Assembly: GCA_001643675.2 (NCBI GenBank)
Contig: LSRY02000009.1
Coordinates: 1-64,000, forward strand
From: Monocercomonoides exilis
Taxonomy: Eukaryota; Preaxostyla; Oxymonadida; Polymastigidae
Reading direction: 5' to 3'
Length of the DNA: 64,000 nucleotides
Both the position numbers and the translations under genes were made by a program. The notes below the pieces were generated by a model. That model was not told the DNA's origin. It searched no databases and worked only from the letters and a program-made list of their open reading frames with translations. Positions 35,157 to 46,430 of this stretch are shown here, piece by piece; the first letter of the stretch is position 1; every line of letters begins with the position of its first letter.

Positions 35157-36491
35157 ATGAGGATTTTCATGATTGCAGTGTTGAGCATGATAGGATTGCA
35201 AGGTGCACAGGAGAGCGGAGAGCAGCAGCAAGAGGAAGAGATAGATGTTGTGACTTTTGGGTCAAACATCAAACTGCAACACATCAATTCGCGCCATCGG
35301 CTGCATTCTCACGAGGTGCCATACGGTATGTTAGCTTATATATTGCGGAAGTAGTCTGTGCTTGCGTACGATACGTGCATTTTCTCTTTTTCTTTTTGAT
35401 GATGGTTTTTTGCGATTCGTTTAATATTTGATTTTTATTTGGAATGTGCTTGAGTTTGGAGGATTCACTTCATTTGTTTTGTTTTTACTTTTTTTCTATC
35501 TTTGTGATGCTTGCGTGCTTTTGTGAATGGACTGTTTTGTGGATGGAAAATTGTTCGATTTACATAATAATAATTGATTTTTATGCACACATGTCAATGA
35601 AATGTGTTGTCATGTACTGTTGCATGGACTCAACTTGTTGTTGTATTCTGTGTGGCATTCAGGACAGGGCAGCTTCCAGCAATCGGTGACGGCTTATCCG
35701 AAAGGAGATGATCCAAACTCGTTGTGGATCGTGAAAGGAGCTTTTGGGCGATCTGTAAAGAGGGGGTTTGAGCCATTGCTTGTTTTTCAATTTTCTTAAT
35801 TTGCTTCATTTGAATTCTTATGTAGAACACCTGTTGAGTGCGGAGATATAATTCGATTGGAGCATGTGAAAACGGGAAAGAACCTTCACTCTCATAGCTT
35901 TAAGTCACCAGTATCTGCACAGCAAGAAGTGAGCTGTTTTGGAGAGAAAGGAGAAGGAGACGTCTGTGTGTCTATGAGCTTGTTATTTTTGTTGTTATAA
36001 TTATTATTAAATTTTTTTTTTGAATTTTGTGTGGGTATTTGCATTCATTTTTTGTTGGCAGTGGACAATTGGAAGTTGATTTGCGAGCCAAACAGGCACG
36101 CTGGTGATGTGTGGAACAGGGGACTGCCAGTGATGCTACAGGTTTAACACTTTTCTTTTTGGTGTATATTTTGTCTCATTGATATCCTTTCTCTTTTTCT
36201 TTTATTGTGTTTGCAACTCCTTGGGAAAGCATGTTGAAACGAAGCGATATCTGTTTGCACACAAGGCAAATGTATTTCCATCACCACTTCAAGGGCAGAT
36301 TGAGGTGACAGGTTTGGCTTCAGTTTTTTAATTGATATTTCCGTTAATTTCACCACTCTTTTTTTTTCTATTTTTCGTTTTTAATAATCTGATCGGTTAT
36401 GCCCTCTAAAGCATTTGACAAGATGGATGATCCAGAAAACAAGTGGAAGACAGCTGAAGGAGTGTATTATCCACCTCCAAAGCCTGAATAA
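35157..36491 (+). CDS. SDF2: SDF2-like MIR-domain protein of the ER
   Basis: Six exons: 35157-35325, 35663-35765, 35826-35965, 36062-36141, 36230-36311 and 36412-36491. They join in phase to 217 residues. The start gives a signal peptide (MRIFMIAVLSMIGLQGA). Three MIR repeats follow: VTFGSNIKLQHINSRHRLHS with SFQQSVTAYPKGDDPNSLW; RGTPVECGDIIRL with TGKNLHSH and GEGDVLDNWKLIC; and LFAHKANVF with PENKWKTAEGVYY. Length and order match SDF2/SDF2L1, ER-lumen cofactors of BiP/J-protein chaperones in protein quality control and mannosyltransferase regulation. All introns are GT...AG (337, 60, 96, 88 and 100 nt), with donors GTATG, GTTTG, GTGTG, GTTTA and GTTTG. There is no HDEL-type retention signal. 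The frame after the TAA at 36489-36491 stays open for 38 codons and is strongly hydrophobic (see findings). Confidence 0.93.
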
Positions 36492-38993
36492 AAATATAGT
36501 GCAGTGGATTGGTTTTGTAAGATTGTATTATTTGTTTTTCTTTTGCTATTGTTGGTTGTCACAATGGCGCTGTTGCTTCATTTCATAGTCGAAACAATTT
36601 TTGCGTGAATTCTTTGTGATATGTTTTTACTCATCATCCCAAGAACAGCAAAAATGGTGCCTCAAAAATATAAGAGGAGAATTGGATGCGAAAGAAAGCA
36701 AATTGACAACTTAAATGACGAAAGGTTAATTGGTTGGAAAGAAAATAAAAAATGGAATTAATCATTAATGTTTGAAGAGAAAGATTGAAATGTTATAAAG
36801 AAGACAGTAGAATAGAAAAATGAGATGGGATCAAAGTCTGAACCTCTGAAATGTCCATTCATTTATTTTTCGTACAGACTTTGCTTTTCAATATGTTTAT
36901 TCTTTTAACATTATCTTTATTATTATTATTTCGTGACAAAAATATCAGCTTTTCTTTGAGAATCTGTGAATCTCATCTTTTCCATCTTCCTCTCGCTTCC
37001 TCCAAATGGTTAACATCATCAGGTTGGTCCCAATGCAATGGCCAAATCTAGCTCAATAACTGGAACAAACGGAAAAAAAAAAAAACAGATATGAGAAAGC
37101 TTCAATAACATTTTTCCGTGCAGCTCTAACACTTTCAAAAAAGTTAAAAAAAATACAACAATTATTGTTGAATCAGTGTAAATTGTTTCTTTTCTGATGC
37201 AATCAATTATTTTTTTGAGTAAGATAATGCAACTAGCAAACAACACGATAATCGCCCACTCTGAAAACTATCTATCAGATGGAAGCGTCAAAACTGTAAT
37301 TTCTAAAATCCATTCCATTCAGATTGTTTTATTTGCATTCTGCGCTTTTATCAACTGGCTCATGGAATTTCTAGTCTGAGCATCGATCTTTGAATCACAA
37401 ATTATTATGCACTGTCTTCACTGAAGAAATTTCTTTATTAAAAATGTTAGGTGTAACTGCAACTTATTTCCCATGTAACAAAATTGAAGACCGCTTGCTT
37501 TAATAATACCCTCTGCTTCCATTTCAGCTTTTTCTAATAGTTATTCTTGTGATTTTTATCCTCTTTTTCTTGAACATTATCCATTCTTCACCTTATTTCT
37601 TTGCCATCTCCTCAATAACACTAGCACAATTTCATTAAAGCCAATCTCATGCGTAAAGCCGTGCAATGCCGCAAAAAATATGATAATCACACATTTTTTG
37701 TGACAAGAAATTCAATGAAGAAGTCGAATGGCTTCAAGGAATACGAGTTTTTGAAGATAAAGCTGACAATTAGAAAGAAGGAGAAGAAGAATGTATGAAT
37801 GAATGTTTGTATGAAAGAAGCACAGATTTTCAGTTGGCTGGTTTATCACATGTTCCAATATAGCACTAAAAGCATTACAAAAGTGATTGCATTAGCCTTC
37901 AACGCTTCGCTTCTTGCCTTTGGATCCTCCTCTCATTAGATAAAAATGAAAATGAAGTCGCAGTTTCATTTGTGTTTGTATACAAATCCATTCAAATTGA
38001 AGCAGAAACATTCACTTTATAAGTCATATTAATAAATCTTAAAAAAAGAAGAGCATGACTTCTGAAAAAAAAGCAAGAATGAAGTTTTATGAATTCCTCT
38101 TTTCAACATTCATTTGTTCATGAAATGCATTTCTTTATTTGCTAAAAAGCGTAAACATTTACTCTAACTTCTTCAGTTGTAGCATCTTCATTATGCAAAT
38201 TGTCATATCTTGTCAGCATTTGTTTGAAACTCGCAAAATAAAATTTAGAATTGATTTATTCTGCAAGCTTCACTCTTCTAATGAAAGAATGAAGTTGAGC
38301 TTATTGAACCGATATTGGATAATCTTCGCCTGCAAATAAGCATTTTACAACTGATGTTGTTCCCTCAATTTTGTAAAGATCGAAATCTCCTTTGATTTGA
38401 TATTGGATCCTATTGAAAATACACTCAAAGCAAAACAAAGTATCATTTGCCTATCAAACAAGTCAATCAGGAACAGTCAGATTATCAAAATATCAGTTTA
38501 TTTAATTATTATTTCGCTGCTTTTTATTTCTGTGCCTTCGAACTGTCAAATAATCAATAGTTGATTTTCAGCATGCTTCTGCCTTACGAGAAATCTACAT
38601 GTATTTTAAACACTTCATTTGTCTTCCTGCTCCTCTCTGTCTGAAACTGACTGACACAACAATCTCTCTGAAAATTCAATGCGCTATTCATTTTGTGAAA
38701 TAAAAAATCAACAGCTCAAATTGAAATCCAAAACTTCAGATTGAAGAAGGATCCGAAGTCGAATTTTGGTGCGAGCCACTGATTATGGTGTGCCTGTTCA
38801 TATCTTTTGGTAAAATTCCCATTGAAAGCACACCAACAAGTGCATTTCCGTCGTGAGAATTTTGAGAAATAAGCCATTTCCAGATTAAGCAGAAGAGCAA
38901 AGATGAAAACTGTTGGCTTTACAAATCAATTTCCTTATCTGCAACAAAGTTAGTTCTCTTTCTCTTTAAACAAATCTGAAGAAAACATTGTTT
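36492..38993. other. Intergenic, no gene seen
   Basis: The first 117 bp, to TGA 36606-36608, form an open hydrophobic extension in the SDF2 frame. After that the sequence is AT-rich with broken frames on both strands and no recognisable motif. There is no evidence of a gene in the 2.4 kb between the two convergent neighbours. Confidence 0.45.
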
Positions 38994-40446
38994 TCATTCG
39001 ATGATGATGTATTGTGTGACAATCTTCCTCGCCATTGCTCTGTTTCCATGATGCCGATGGAGCAGAGAAAGGTTGAAGGCCGCTTCGCGAAGAGGAGTTT
39101 TCTGAATATTCAGCGATAAATTGCATGTTGAAGTGGCAGCTGGAGACAAGTTCGATAAAAGCTGCTGTGAAGGCAAAATTAGTTGCTCATTTGAAGAGAA
39201 AGTAGGAGACATTTCAGCAGAATCAGATGTTGTCTGTTTGAGATGAAGAAGAGCGAAGTTCAAAGGCGTCGATGGTGCAAGTTCTTTCTGTGAATGCAGC
39301 TCAGAAAGAGACGAGGAAGGCGACTGAGATGGAGAAGATGAGTTTGGCAGTGCTGTTGCCTTTGAGGACAATTCATTCAGCGTGGCAGAAGCAGAAGACA
39401 GGAAAGAAAAGGAGTTTGGAGGAGTTAGCACTTTGGTATCAATATCAACCAATCGTTTTGCTGAAGATGAATTTGAAGAAGAGGAAGAGGAAGGCGGCAA
39501 AGGAGACGGAGATGGGGATAAAGACTGAGAAGGAGAAGGAAAAGAAGATGAAGAAGAAAAACAATGTGAAGAGCGAGGTTGCATTGATGATATATCTTGA
39601 ATAGAGGAGTTCAGTGCCTGCATGTAGAAGTGGAGGCTGTATGTGTTCAGCCCGATATGTTGAAAGGCACGCCCAAGATTGTACTCGGCTTCTGCTTTGT
39701 TCTGAACAGATAAGAAAATTGACGTCAATGAAATAGAGATAAGAAAAAGAGAAAGAATATTAAAGGAAAAAAGAAACTAATTTTGACAATTAGACTAAAT
39801 TATTGAAATTTCTCATAAAGTTTCTTCTTTTTTTCTCTTACAAATTTTACCATTTTCATCAACATTATCAACAACGCAACAGAAGTCATGCATTATTCCT
39901 TATTTCAGCACACCTCCCTCAGCTTCAAGTATCGGAGCATAAACACAAATGCCCTAAGAGCGCATTCTTGCTTGTCCTTCGTGTTCTTCGTGAGTACCCT
40001 CATCAAATAGCACAGCCCAATCATCAGACACAGAAACGGATCACTCAGCTCATCCACGTTGTATGCCTTGCTTTCTCCTTCTGCTCTGATTGCCTCTTCC
40101 TTCTTTGTCTTCCTCATCTTCCGCTTCTTCCTCTCCTCCAGTGATATCAGTGCAGCCACATAATGAGCAGTCGCCGATGCATATGCCCCGTGCGAAAAGG
40201 CATCGTTTCCAGTCAAAATCATCAAAATTGGGTGGAACGGATGGAGCGAAGATTGTCTCCGAATAAACTTCGTGTCTGCGCTGAAGTTGGTCCTGCAATG
40301 CATCCAGTGGAACAGCGTCAGAAGGAGGTTGTAGTCAAACGAGGACAAAACAGAAAATTCTTCAATCGTCTCTGGCCTGTACGGATGGATCATTTGCTGT
40401 GCAGATGCTGCGTCATCGTCTTTCTTCTTGCCTTCTTCATTCTCCT

Positions 40447-40483
<37 letters not shown>

Positions 40484-43122
40484 TTCCTTCTCCTTCTCCT
40501 TCTCCTTCTCTCTGTGCATAATTCTTCCTTCTCTCCACTTTCTGTACAGAAGCAGCTGCCTCAGCAGGCGATGCACTGCCAGCGGCACATCAAACAGCAC
40601 CGCCAGCATAATCGTCGTGCGACACAACAAATCTGACCACTTTGCTGTGAAGACTGTCTCATCCAGCGCAAAGAACAGCGAAAGAGCGCAGTCAGACTGG
40701 CCAATCACAAACAGGCTGACAATCGCCTCTTCACTCGCCACAAGCAAACTCTCCTCAAATTTTGTTGGGAAAAGATCGGTGAACGATGCTCGAGTAAGTT
40801 GAATAATCTCTTTCAGTGTCAGCTCTTCTTCATTTTCGCCTTCTCCATCTCCATCTCCTTCTTCTCCGCCTTCCTCTTCTACTTCATTCTTCTCCTCTTT
40901 CTCTTTCTTTTCCTCTTTTTCCTCATTCTCATCCTTTTCATTCTTTTCTTTTTCATTATCCTCCTCCTCATCATCTTCATCATCATCCTCTTCTTCTTCT
41001 CTCTTTAATTTCTCTTCTCCTTCATCTTCCTTTGCCTTTTTCTCTGTCCCTGTGCTTTCTTTGTCTTTCTTCCTTCTTTTACCTCTTCGTCTTCCCCAAA
41101 GTGGCTGCTTTGGTTTAATCCCATCTGTCGGCTTTACGCTCTCCTTCGCATACCATGGACGTTCTGAGGCTGTCTTCTTTTTTGACACCTTTGCCTCTTC
41201 TCCTTCTCCTTCACCTTCACCTTCACCTTCCGCTTTCTCCTTTTTCTCTTTCATTTTCCTTTCCTCCTCTTCTTTCTCCTTCTTTCTCCTCCTTCTTCTC
41301 TTTCCTGCCTCTCCATTAAACGCATCCATCAGCCTCCTGTTTGTCGCTTTGCCCACTCTTTTCTGCCGGCAGCGCTTGAGAAAGTGCCACAAAAGAGGAT
41401 AAAGTGTCTCTGCACATTTTTTGTACTGCTGCGACGTGAAGAACAGATCTGCCTGCTCAAATGCAAGGCAAAGATGAGTCAGTGGCAGAGGCAGCGGGAA
41501 ATACATCACATCTGGTGAAAAAATGGCTGCTTTGGCGTTTTCGTTGTCTGGATAGCTGATGAATGAGCTTGGAAGCTCATCAAATGAGCCACTTGAAGAG
41601 AGAAAGACAGAAGGCAGTGGAGGGATGATATCAAACGGAGTGAAGATGGAGTCTGAAGGCAACTGAGATGAATGAGAAATGTCCGAAGAGGAAGAAAAGG
41701 AAGAAGTTGGCAGAGGCGAAGATGGTGTTTGTTCTTTATCTTTTCCATCTTCCAAAATTTCTTTCTCTGTTGTTTCTGAAAATGAGGACTTTTCTGCGCT
41801 TTCTCCTAATCCGCTTTGAATCGGAGCCTCATTCTTTTTTGCTTCTTCAGAAGGCATTCCAACTGCATCTGCAGCATGCATAGAATTAGTTCCCTCAGCA
41901 GTTTCATTTCCTTTCTGTTGTTTTCCAACTTGAATGTGCTGAGCATCAAGCGGAGCATTTATGACTGCCAAGGCCTGTTCTGTTCGGCCGAGCGAGCGAA
42001 GGATCTTCGCCAGATCGATCTTCGCCTCTACATTTGACGCATCAGCAGCCACAAGCTCAATCCCAACTTCAGCTGCCTTTTCGAGCATTCCGCACTCCCG
42101 AAACGTGGACATCGCCATCTGAAGCACCGGAAGCGTGTGGAACTCGGGCAGCGCAAGGAGATGCCTCAGAATGGGAGCTGCGTCTGTGTGCAGTTGCTCT
42201 TCTGCCATTGCAGCACACACAAGCTGCAGAAGATCACCATACTCGTCAAGTGGCAACTGCATCAGCTTCGACACGCATGGTTTCCATTGCGATGTGCGAT
42301 GGAGACGCACAAAGCACACTGCTTCCTTTGCCAGAAGATCAGCGGGAACTTGCAATATATACCCTTCATCCAGTAAATGTACCTGCTCCGACGAAGAAGT
42401 TGTTGATTGAGATTTGTTAGTTAATTTTTCAAGCAGCAAAAGCACGTCCCCCCAACGTTTTTGAGCAATATAAATATCGCACAGTATGTTGACAAAATGC
42501 AGGTTCTTTGGAAATGCGCTTAATCCATTTTCTATCGTGTTTGCCGCTAATTCATATTCCTTCATTTCAAAACATATTCTTGAAATTTCTCTGAAAGACA
42601 TTATTGGCAAATCCTTTCTCTTTGTAAATGGTTTTATAGTTGTTGTGGCCTTGTTGAAATCCTTTTGACTCAAAAGAATCCTTGCACGAGCAATTGCAAC
42701 ATCAGTATTGGAGGGATCAACTTTAAGAACTCTCTGATAACAATAAGCTGCTTGATTGTTATTTCCCAGTTCAAGAGCAATTTCTGCTATGTGCAGCCAC
42801 CATCCAACATTCGATGGTCGTAAATGAGCAGCAATTAGAAAAAATTCCATTGATTTCTCTTTTTCGCCAATCTTTCAAAAAAAGAATGAATGCAATTATT
42901 AAAATTTTTAAATATTACATGCATATAAGCAAAAACCTCTTCGTAAATTATTCCAAGAGTATTATAAGGTTCAGGCAAGGAAGGAGTTTGCTTGATAATT
43001 TCTAAGTAGAGATGGATAGCCTGCTCGAATTCGTGCGATATGTAAAACTCAACTGCCTTTCCAAGTAGCTTTGATAGAGAAACTGGAATTTTTTTTATTC
43101 CTGTTCTTTTCTCTCCCTCCAT
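38994..43122 (-). CDS. GTF3C3: TFIIIC TPR subunit (GTF3C3 / TFC4 type)
   Basis: Three exons join in phase: 43122-42937, 42871-39914 and 39701-38994. The introns are 65 nt (GTTTTT...GAAAG) and 212 nt (GTGTGC...TTCAG), and the product has 1283 residues. The N-terminal tetratricopeptide repeats match the family closely: LLGKAVEFYISHEFEQAIHL, NTLGIIYEE, GEKEKSMEFFLIAAHLRPSN and QAAYCYQRVLKVDPSN. The last exon has the family's C-terminal TPRs: YNLGRAFQHIGL, SLHFYMQAL, and REAAFNLSLLHRHHGN followed by MARKIV. The protein is the tau131/TFIIIC102 scaffold that binds A-box DNA with partners and recruits TFIIIB for RNA polymerase III transcription in the nucleus. Lineage-specific Ser-rich, Lys/Glu and Asp/Glu inserts make it longer than human GTF3C3 (about 890 residues). 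The stop is TGA. Confidence 0.92.
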
Positions 43123-43465
43123 TGTCGCTAATTTTAAATATTAATATTGATCTTAAACATTATGATTCATTGAAGATCATAATTTCATATGTGTTGACAA
43201 AAACTAAAAATTTAAACTTATTTTTCAAGCCCTTAAAGTTTTATGAATATTAGAATATAAATTGTTATTTAAGAGTGATGCAACTAGAAATGATCAAAAT
43301 ATTACATAAAAAAATCTAACATTTTCGCCTTTAAATGAAACGAGGCAATTGAAAATAATTAAAATGAAAGAAAGAGTTGTTATATAACTAAAAATTAAAT
43401 ATAATTCCAAAAAATAAATGTTAAAAAAATTATAAAGATAAAAATGTTAAAACTTATAAGCAGTT
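43123..43465. other. Intergenic spacer
   Basis: An AT-rich spacer of 343 bp between two minus-strand genes. It must hold the 3' end signals of the upstream gene (43466-46336) and the promoter of GTF3C3. No specific element recognised. Confidence 0.6.
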
Positions 43466-46336
43466 TCATGGAGTTCGAGGTGGATGAAAAGGTACAACAA
43501 GATAATCGTCTTTCAGTCCAAATTCAGCAGAGCTAATTGTCTGTGGAATGAAAGGCTGATAAATCTTTCCGTCTTCAACAGGCTCCTTCTGCAAGTATTT
43601 TTCAACAAGCTCGCTCGTCTCCACCAGAAAAGAGAGAGAAGATGGGTGTGGAATGTTTGTCTGCGCCTGCAGCCTCCGGCAGAATGACAAGTGTCGCTTC
43701 AATTTCTCACTCAGTTCTCTGTCAAACACAGACACCGCTGCTGAAGACTCTGTCTTGGTGAATGCAGATGATGTCATCTTCTCATTCTCTCCTCTTCTTT
43801 CTTCTCCTTCTCTTTCTCCTTCTCCTTCATCTATCTCTTCATCCAACGCAGGCTGAGTGGCAGGGATGGACTCAGCAGAGCCAGCCAAGCATTCCCCTCT
43901 CCACTGCACCAGCAGCTGCACAAGGGTGTCTATTAAGCTGCTGGTGACACTCAGCACATTCAGCTCCCACCCCACTTCGTCTGGGTCGAATGCCATCTCC
44001 TTCCACACACTCGCCGAAAAGACAGGAATACGCAGCATCTGGGCAGGCAGCATCACGCCTTCCTCAGCAGATTGAGAAGAGGGAGAGGAAGAAGAAGAAG
44101 AAGAAGTAGAGAAAGAAGAAGCTGAATGAAAAGCTGATGTGTGAGTAGAACTTCTACCTATTCTGATGGCATTTTGGTGTGTTTTTGGGGGCGGAGGGAG
44201 CTGTGGTGAATTTGGCGGAGAGAAAAAGGAGGATTCGTCGAAGGAGGAAGGCAGAGAAGGCGATGTGCATTCAGATTGGGCTGAGTGGAAGGCAGCTTTT
44301 GTGGCGCGGGTGTTTGAGAGATAAGAAGGAATTGGATAGGCTTTGAGGGGGCGAGGGTGGTGGGTGGATTGCTGCTGGAGAGCATATGACACAGAAGAGG
44401 AAGAGGAGGAAGAGGAGGGGGAAGAAGAAGAGGAAGAAGAAGGAGAAGTGGATGAGGATAAGGAGGAAGAAGAGGAAGAGGAGGAGGAAGTTGAAGATGA
44501 AGGAGGAAGAAATTGTTCAATCGATGAGAATGATACAAATCTTGAAGAAGAAGAAGAAAATGAAGAAGAAGATGATGATGATGATGATGAAGGAAGTTTG
44601 TTTGAAGCAGAAAGATTTTCTACAGCTTTGTAGTTTAATTCATTCTTTTGTCCTTCTCTTTCACTCAGCATGTCTTCCTCTGTTTTCATGTCCCAATTAA
44701 ACAACTTCGCAAAAAATCGCTTGAACATCGAATTTTTCTGTGAAGCAGACACTTTTTTCTCATCATTTTCTGAATGACTTGCATTTCTGTGCTTCGAAGA
44801 CGGCAGCAGCGACACGTCAATCTCAAAGTGATTTCTCTTCTTTTTGTCGCTTTGGCTGGCTGAAGATGTTGTTTTGACTGGAATCCGCTTTCTCTTTTGA
44901 GATGGGCGTGTTACTGCGTCTTCTTTCTCCTCTTTTTGGTTGTTGACTGAGCATTCCAACTGCATAGCATCTTCCTTTGCAGCAGAAAGTTCACTGCCAA
45001 CAACTCCATTTTCTGGATCAATATCACTTTTGATATCTTCTTCTTCTCCTTTTCCTTCTTCTTTCATGTCCATCATATCTTCAACATCTTCTTTCTCCCC
45101 CTCTTCCTCCTCTTCTTCAAAGTATTCATCGTCCTCTTCTTCGCTTTCTGCTTCTTCATCATCTTCAACATATGACTCGTCTTCTGTTGATTCACTATTT
45201 TCTTCATTCAACTCGTCTTCATCCATCTGTTTGCTTTGCGTATTTGACACTGTTTGCTCGTTATCCTCTTCATTCTCCATTTCTTTCTCTCCATCATTTT
45301 CCTTTTCATTGCTGTTTTTCGCCTCATTTTCCATATCCGCCTCGGCAGTCTCTTCATTTGCCTTGTTTTTCTCCGCTCTTCTTCTATTGTAATGCCTCTT
45401 CATCTTTCCTCCTCCTTTGATTCGCATAATCTCATTCTCTTTCTTCGCTTCCTGATTCGATCTTGTTCGCTTCTGCTTCGGAGGAATCCCATCTTCTGAA
45501 GCGATTGGAGGCAGCATCTCCGCATACTTCGCAGGAGACACCGTGCTCTTCCCTTCTGTTTCATTAGAAAGATCAATAAAGTCCATTGAGCTTAGCCTGT
45601 TGATCGGAGGCGGTGAGTGAAACAGAGCAAGAGGCGTTTTTTGTGGGGTCAGAAATGATTGAGGTGTTCTTGGAACAGCAGCCATCGGAAATTTTCCCAT
45701 TTTTCGAGGGGTCATTGATTGAACTTTTATTTCTTTTTGCTTTGCTTGTGATAGCATTAGTTCATCTTTGACAGCGTTTGTATGTGAAAGAGAACGTTGA
45801 ATTGTGGTCGATTGAAGTTGAAAGATGTATGAAAATATCACATCCAGCATTTGCAAAACAATCGAAATTGCTTCAACTGTTGGAAGTCGTTGCAATAATG
45901 TATATAATCTGACTGAAGTTCCAGAAATACTTGGAGTATCTTTAACTTCTTCTAAAGAATCGTTTTCAACTTTAAGAAATGTAGGTATCTTGTAGAAAAT
46001 TCCATTCGGAAGGCAAATCTGTCCAATGCATTCGCAAATTTCTTCAAATGATTTTTTTAAAAGACGAGAGAAGAAACTTCTCACTCCCGTTGAAAGAATA
46101 ATTTCGTAAGTATCGTCGCGTTGAAGATAAGCAACTCGATGTTTGGGAACCCAATACTTCTTGTTGTTGTAATCAAAATTAATTAAAGATAAGCGAAGGC
46201 CTTTTGGCCATCCATCGGGAATTATTGGTGGTTTAACAACTTCAAAAACAGTTCCACGAAGATTTGAAGTGAACGGATCAATTGCTGGCACTCTCATATA
46301 AACTCTTCGTGGCTGTATCGATTGGGTTTCACTCAT
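43466..46336 (-). CDS. Large unrecognised protein with Ser and acidic runs
   Basis: A single open frame of 956 codons runs from ATG 46336 to TGA. No intron is needed. Residues 1 to about 180 look globular: DGWPKGLRLSLINF, KKYWVPKHRVAYLQRDD and FEEICECIGQICLPNGIFYK. The middle is low-complexity: Glu/Asp runs at about 350-440 and long Ser runs at about 570-660. The C-terminal 200 residues again look folded (WELNVLSVTSSLIDTLVQLL, LKRHLSFCRRLQAQ). KRKRIPVKTTS and KQKRTRSNQEAKK resemble nuclear-localisation signals, so a nuclear role is plausible. I recognise no family. The gene is head-to-head with the plus-strand gene at 46431. Confidence 0.85.
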   Translation of the reverse strand: MSETQSIQPRRVYMRVPAIDPFTSNLRGTVFEVVKPPIIPDGWPKGLRLSLINFDYNNKKYWVPKHRVAYLQRDDTYEIILSTGVRSFFSRLLKKSFEEICECIGQICLPNGIFYKIPTFLKVENDSLEEVKDTPSISGTSVRLYTLLQRLPTVEAISIVLQMLDVIFSYIFQLQSTTIQRSLSHTNAVKDELMLSQAKQKEIKVQSMTPRKMGKFPMAAVPRTPQSFLTPQKTPLALFHSPPPINRLSSMDFIDLSNETEGKSTVSPAKYAEMLPPIASEDGIPPKQKRTRSNQEAKKENEIMRIKGGGKMKRHYNRRRAEKNKANEETAEADMENEAKNSNEKENDGEKEMENEEDNEQTVSNTQSKQMDEDELNEENSESTEDESYVEDDEEAESEEEDDEYFEEEEEEGEKEDVEDMMDMKEEGKGEEEDIKSDIDPENGVVGSELSAAKEDAMQLECSVNNQKEEKEDAVTRPSQKRKRIPVKTTSSASQSDKKKRNHFEIDVSLLPSSKHRNASHSENDEKKVSASQKNSMFKRFFAKLFNWDMKTEEDMLSEREGQKNELNYKAVENLSASNKLPSSSSSSSSSSFSSSSSRFVSFSSIEQFLPPSSSTSSSSSSSSSLSSSTSPSSSSSSSPSSSSSSSSVSYALQQQSTHHPRPLKAYPIPSYLSNTRATKAAFHSAQSECTSPSLPSSFDESSFFSPPNSPQLPPPPKTHQNAIRIGRSSTHTSAFHSASSFSTSSSSSSSPSSQSAEEGVMLPAQMLRIPVFSASVWKEMAFDPDEVGWELNVLSVTSSLIDTLVQLLVQWRGECLAGSAESIPATQPALDEEIDEGEGEREGEERRGENEKMTSSAFTKTESSAAVSVFDRELSEKLKRHLSFCRRLQAQTNIPHPSSLSFLVETSELVEKYLQKEPVEDGKIYQPFIPQTISSAEFGLKDDYLVVPFHPPRTP

Positions 46337-46430
46337 AACTTCGCTTTAAATACGAAATACAGTAAAAAAGAAAAAAAGAATTATATGATCTTCCTATAAT
46401 TATTTATGGATTTTTTTGTTGTTGAAAGTG
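46337..46430. promoter_or_regulatory. Bidirectional promoter interval
   Basis: Only 94 bp separate the start codons of two divergent large genes (46336 minus, 46431 plus). The interval is AT-rich with A and T runs. Both 5' leaders and promoters must fit here or overlap the coding regions. No TATA or other core motif can be defended by eye. Confidence 0.6.

Noticed and set aside
44343-44700. Plus-strand Glu/Arg-rich frames opposite the 956-codon gene
   Set aside because: They mirror Ser-codon runs of the minus-strand gene. The minus frame is open for 956 codons with balanced composition elsewhere.
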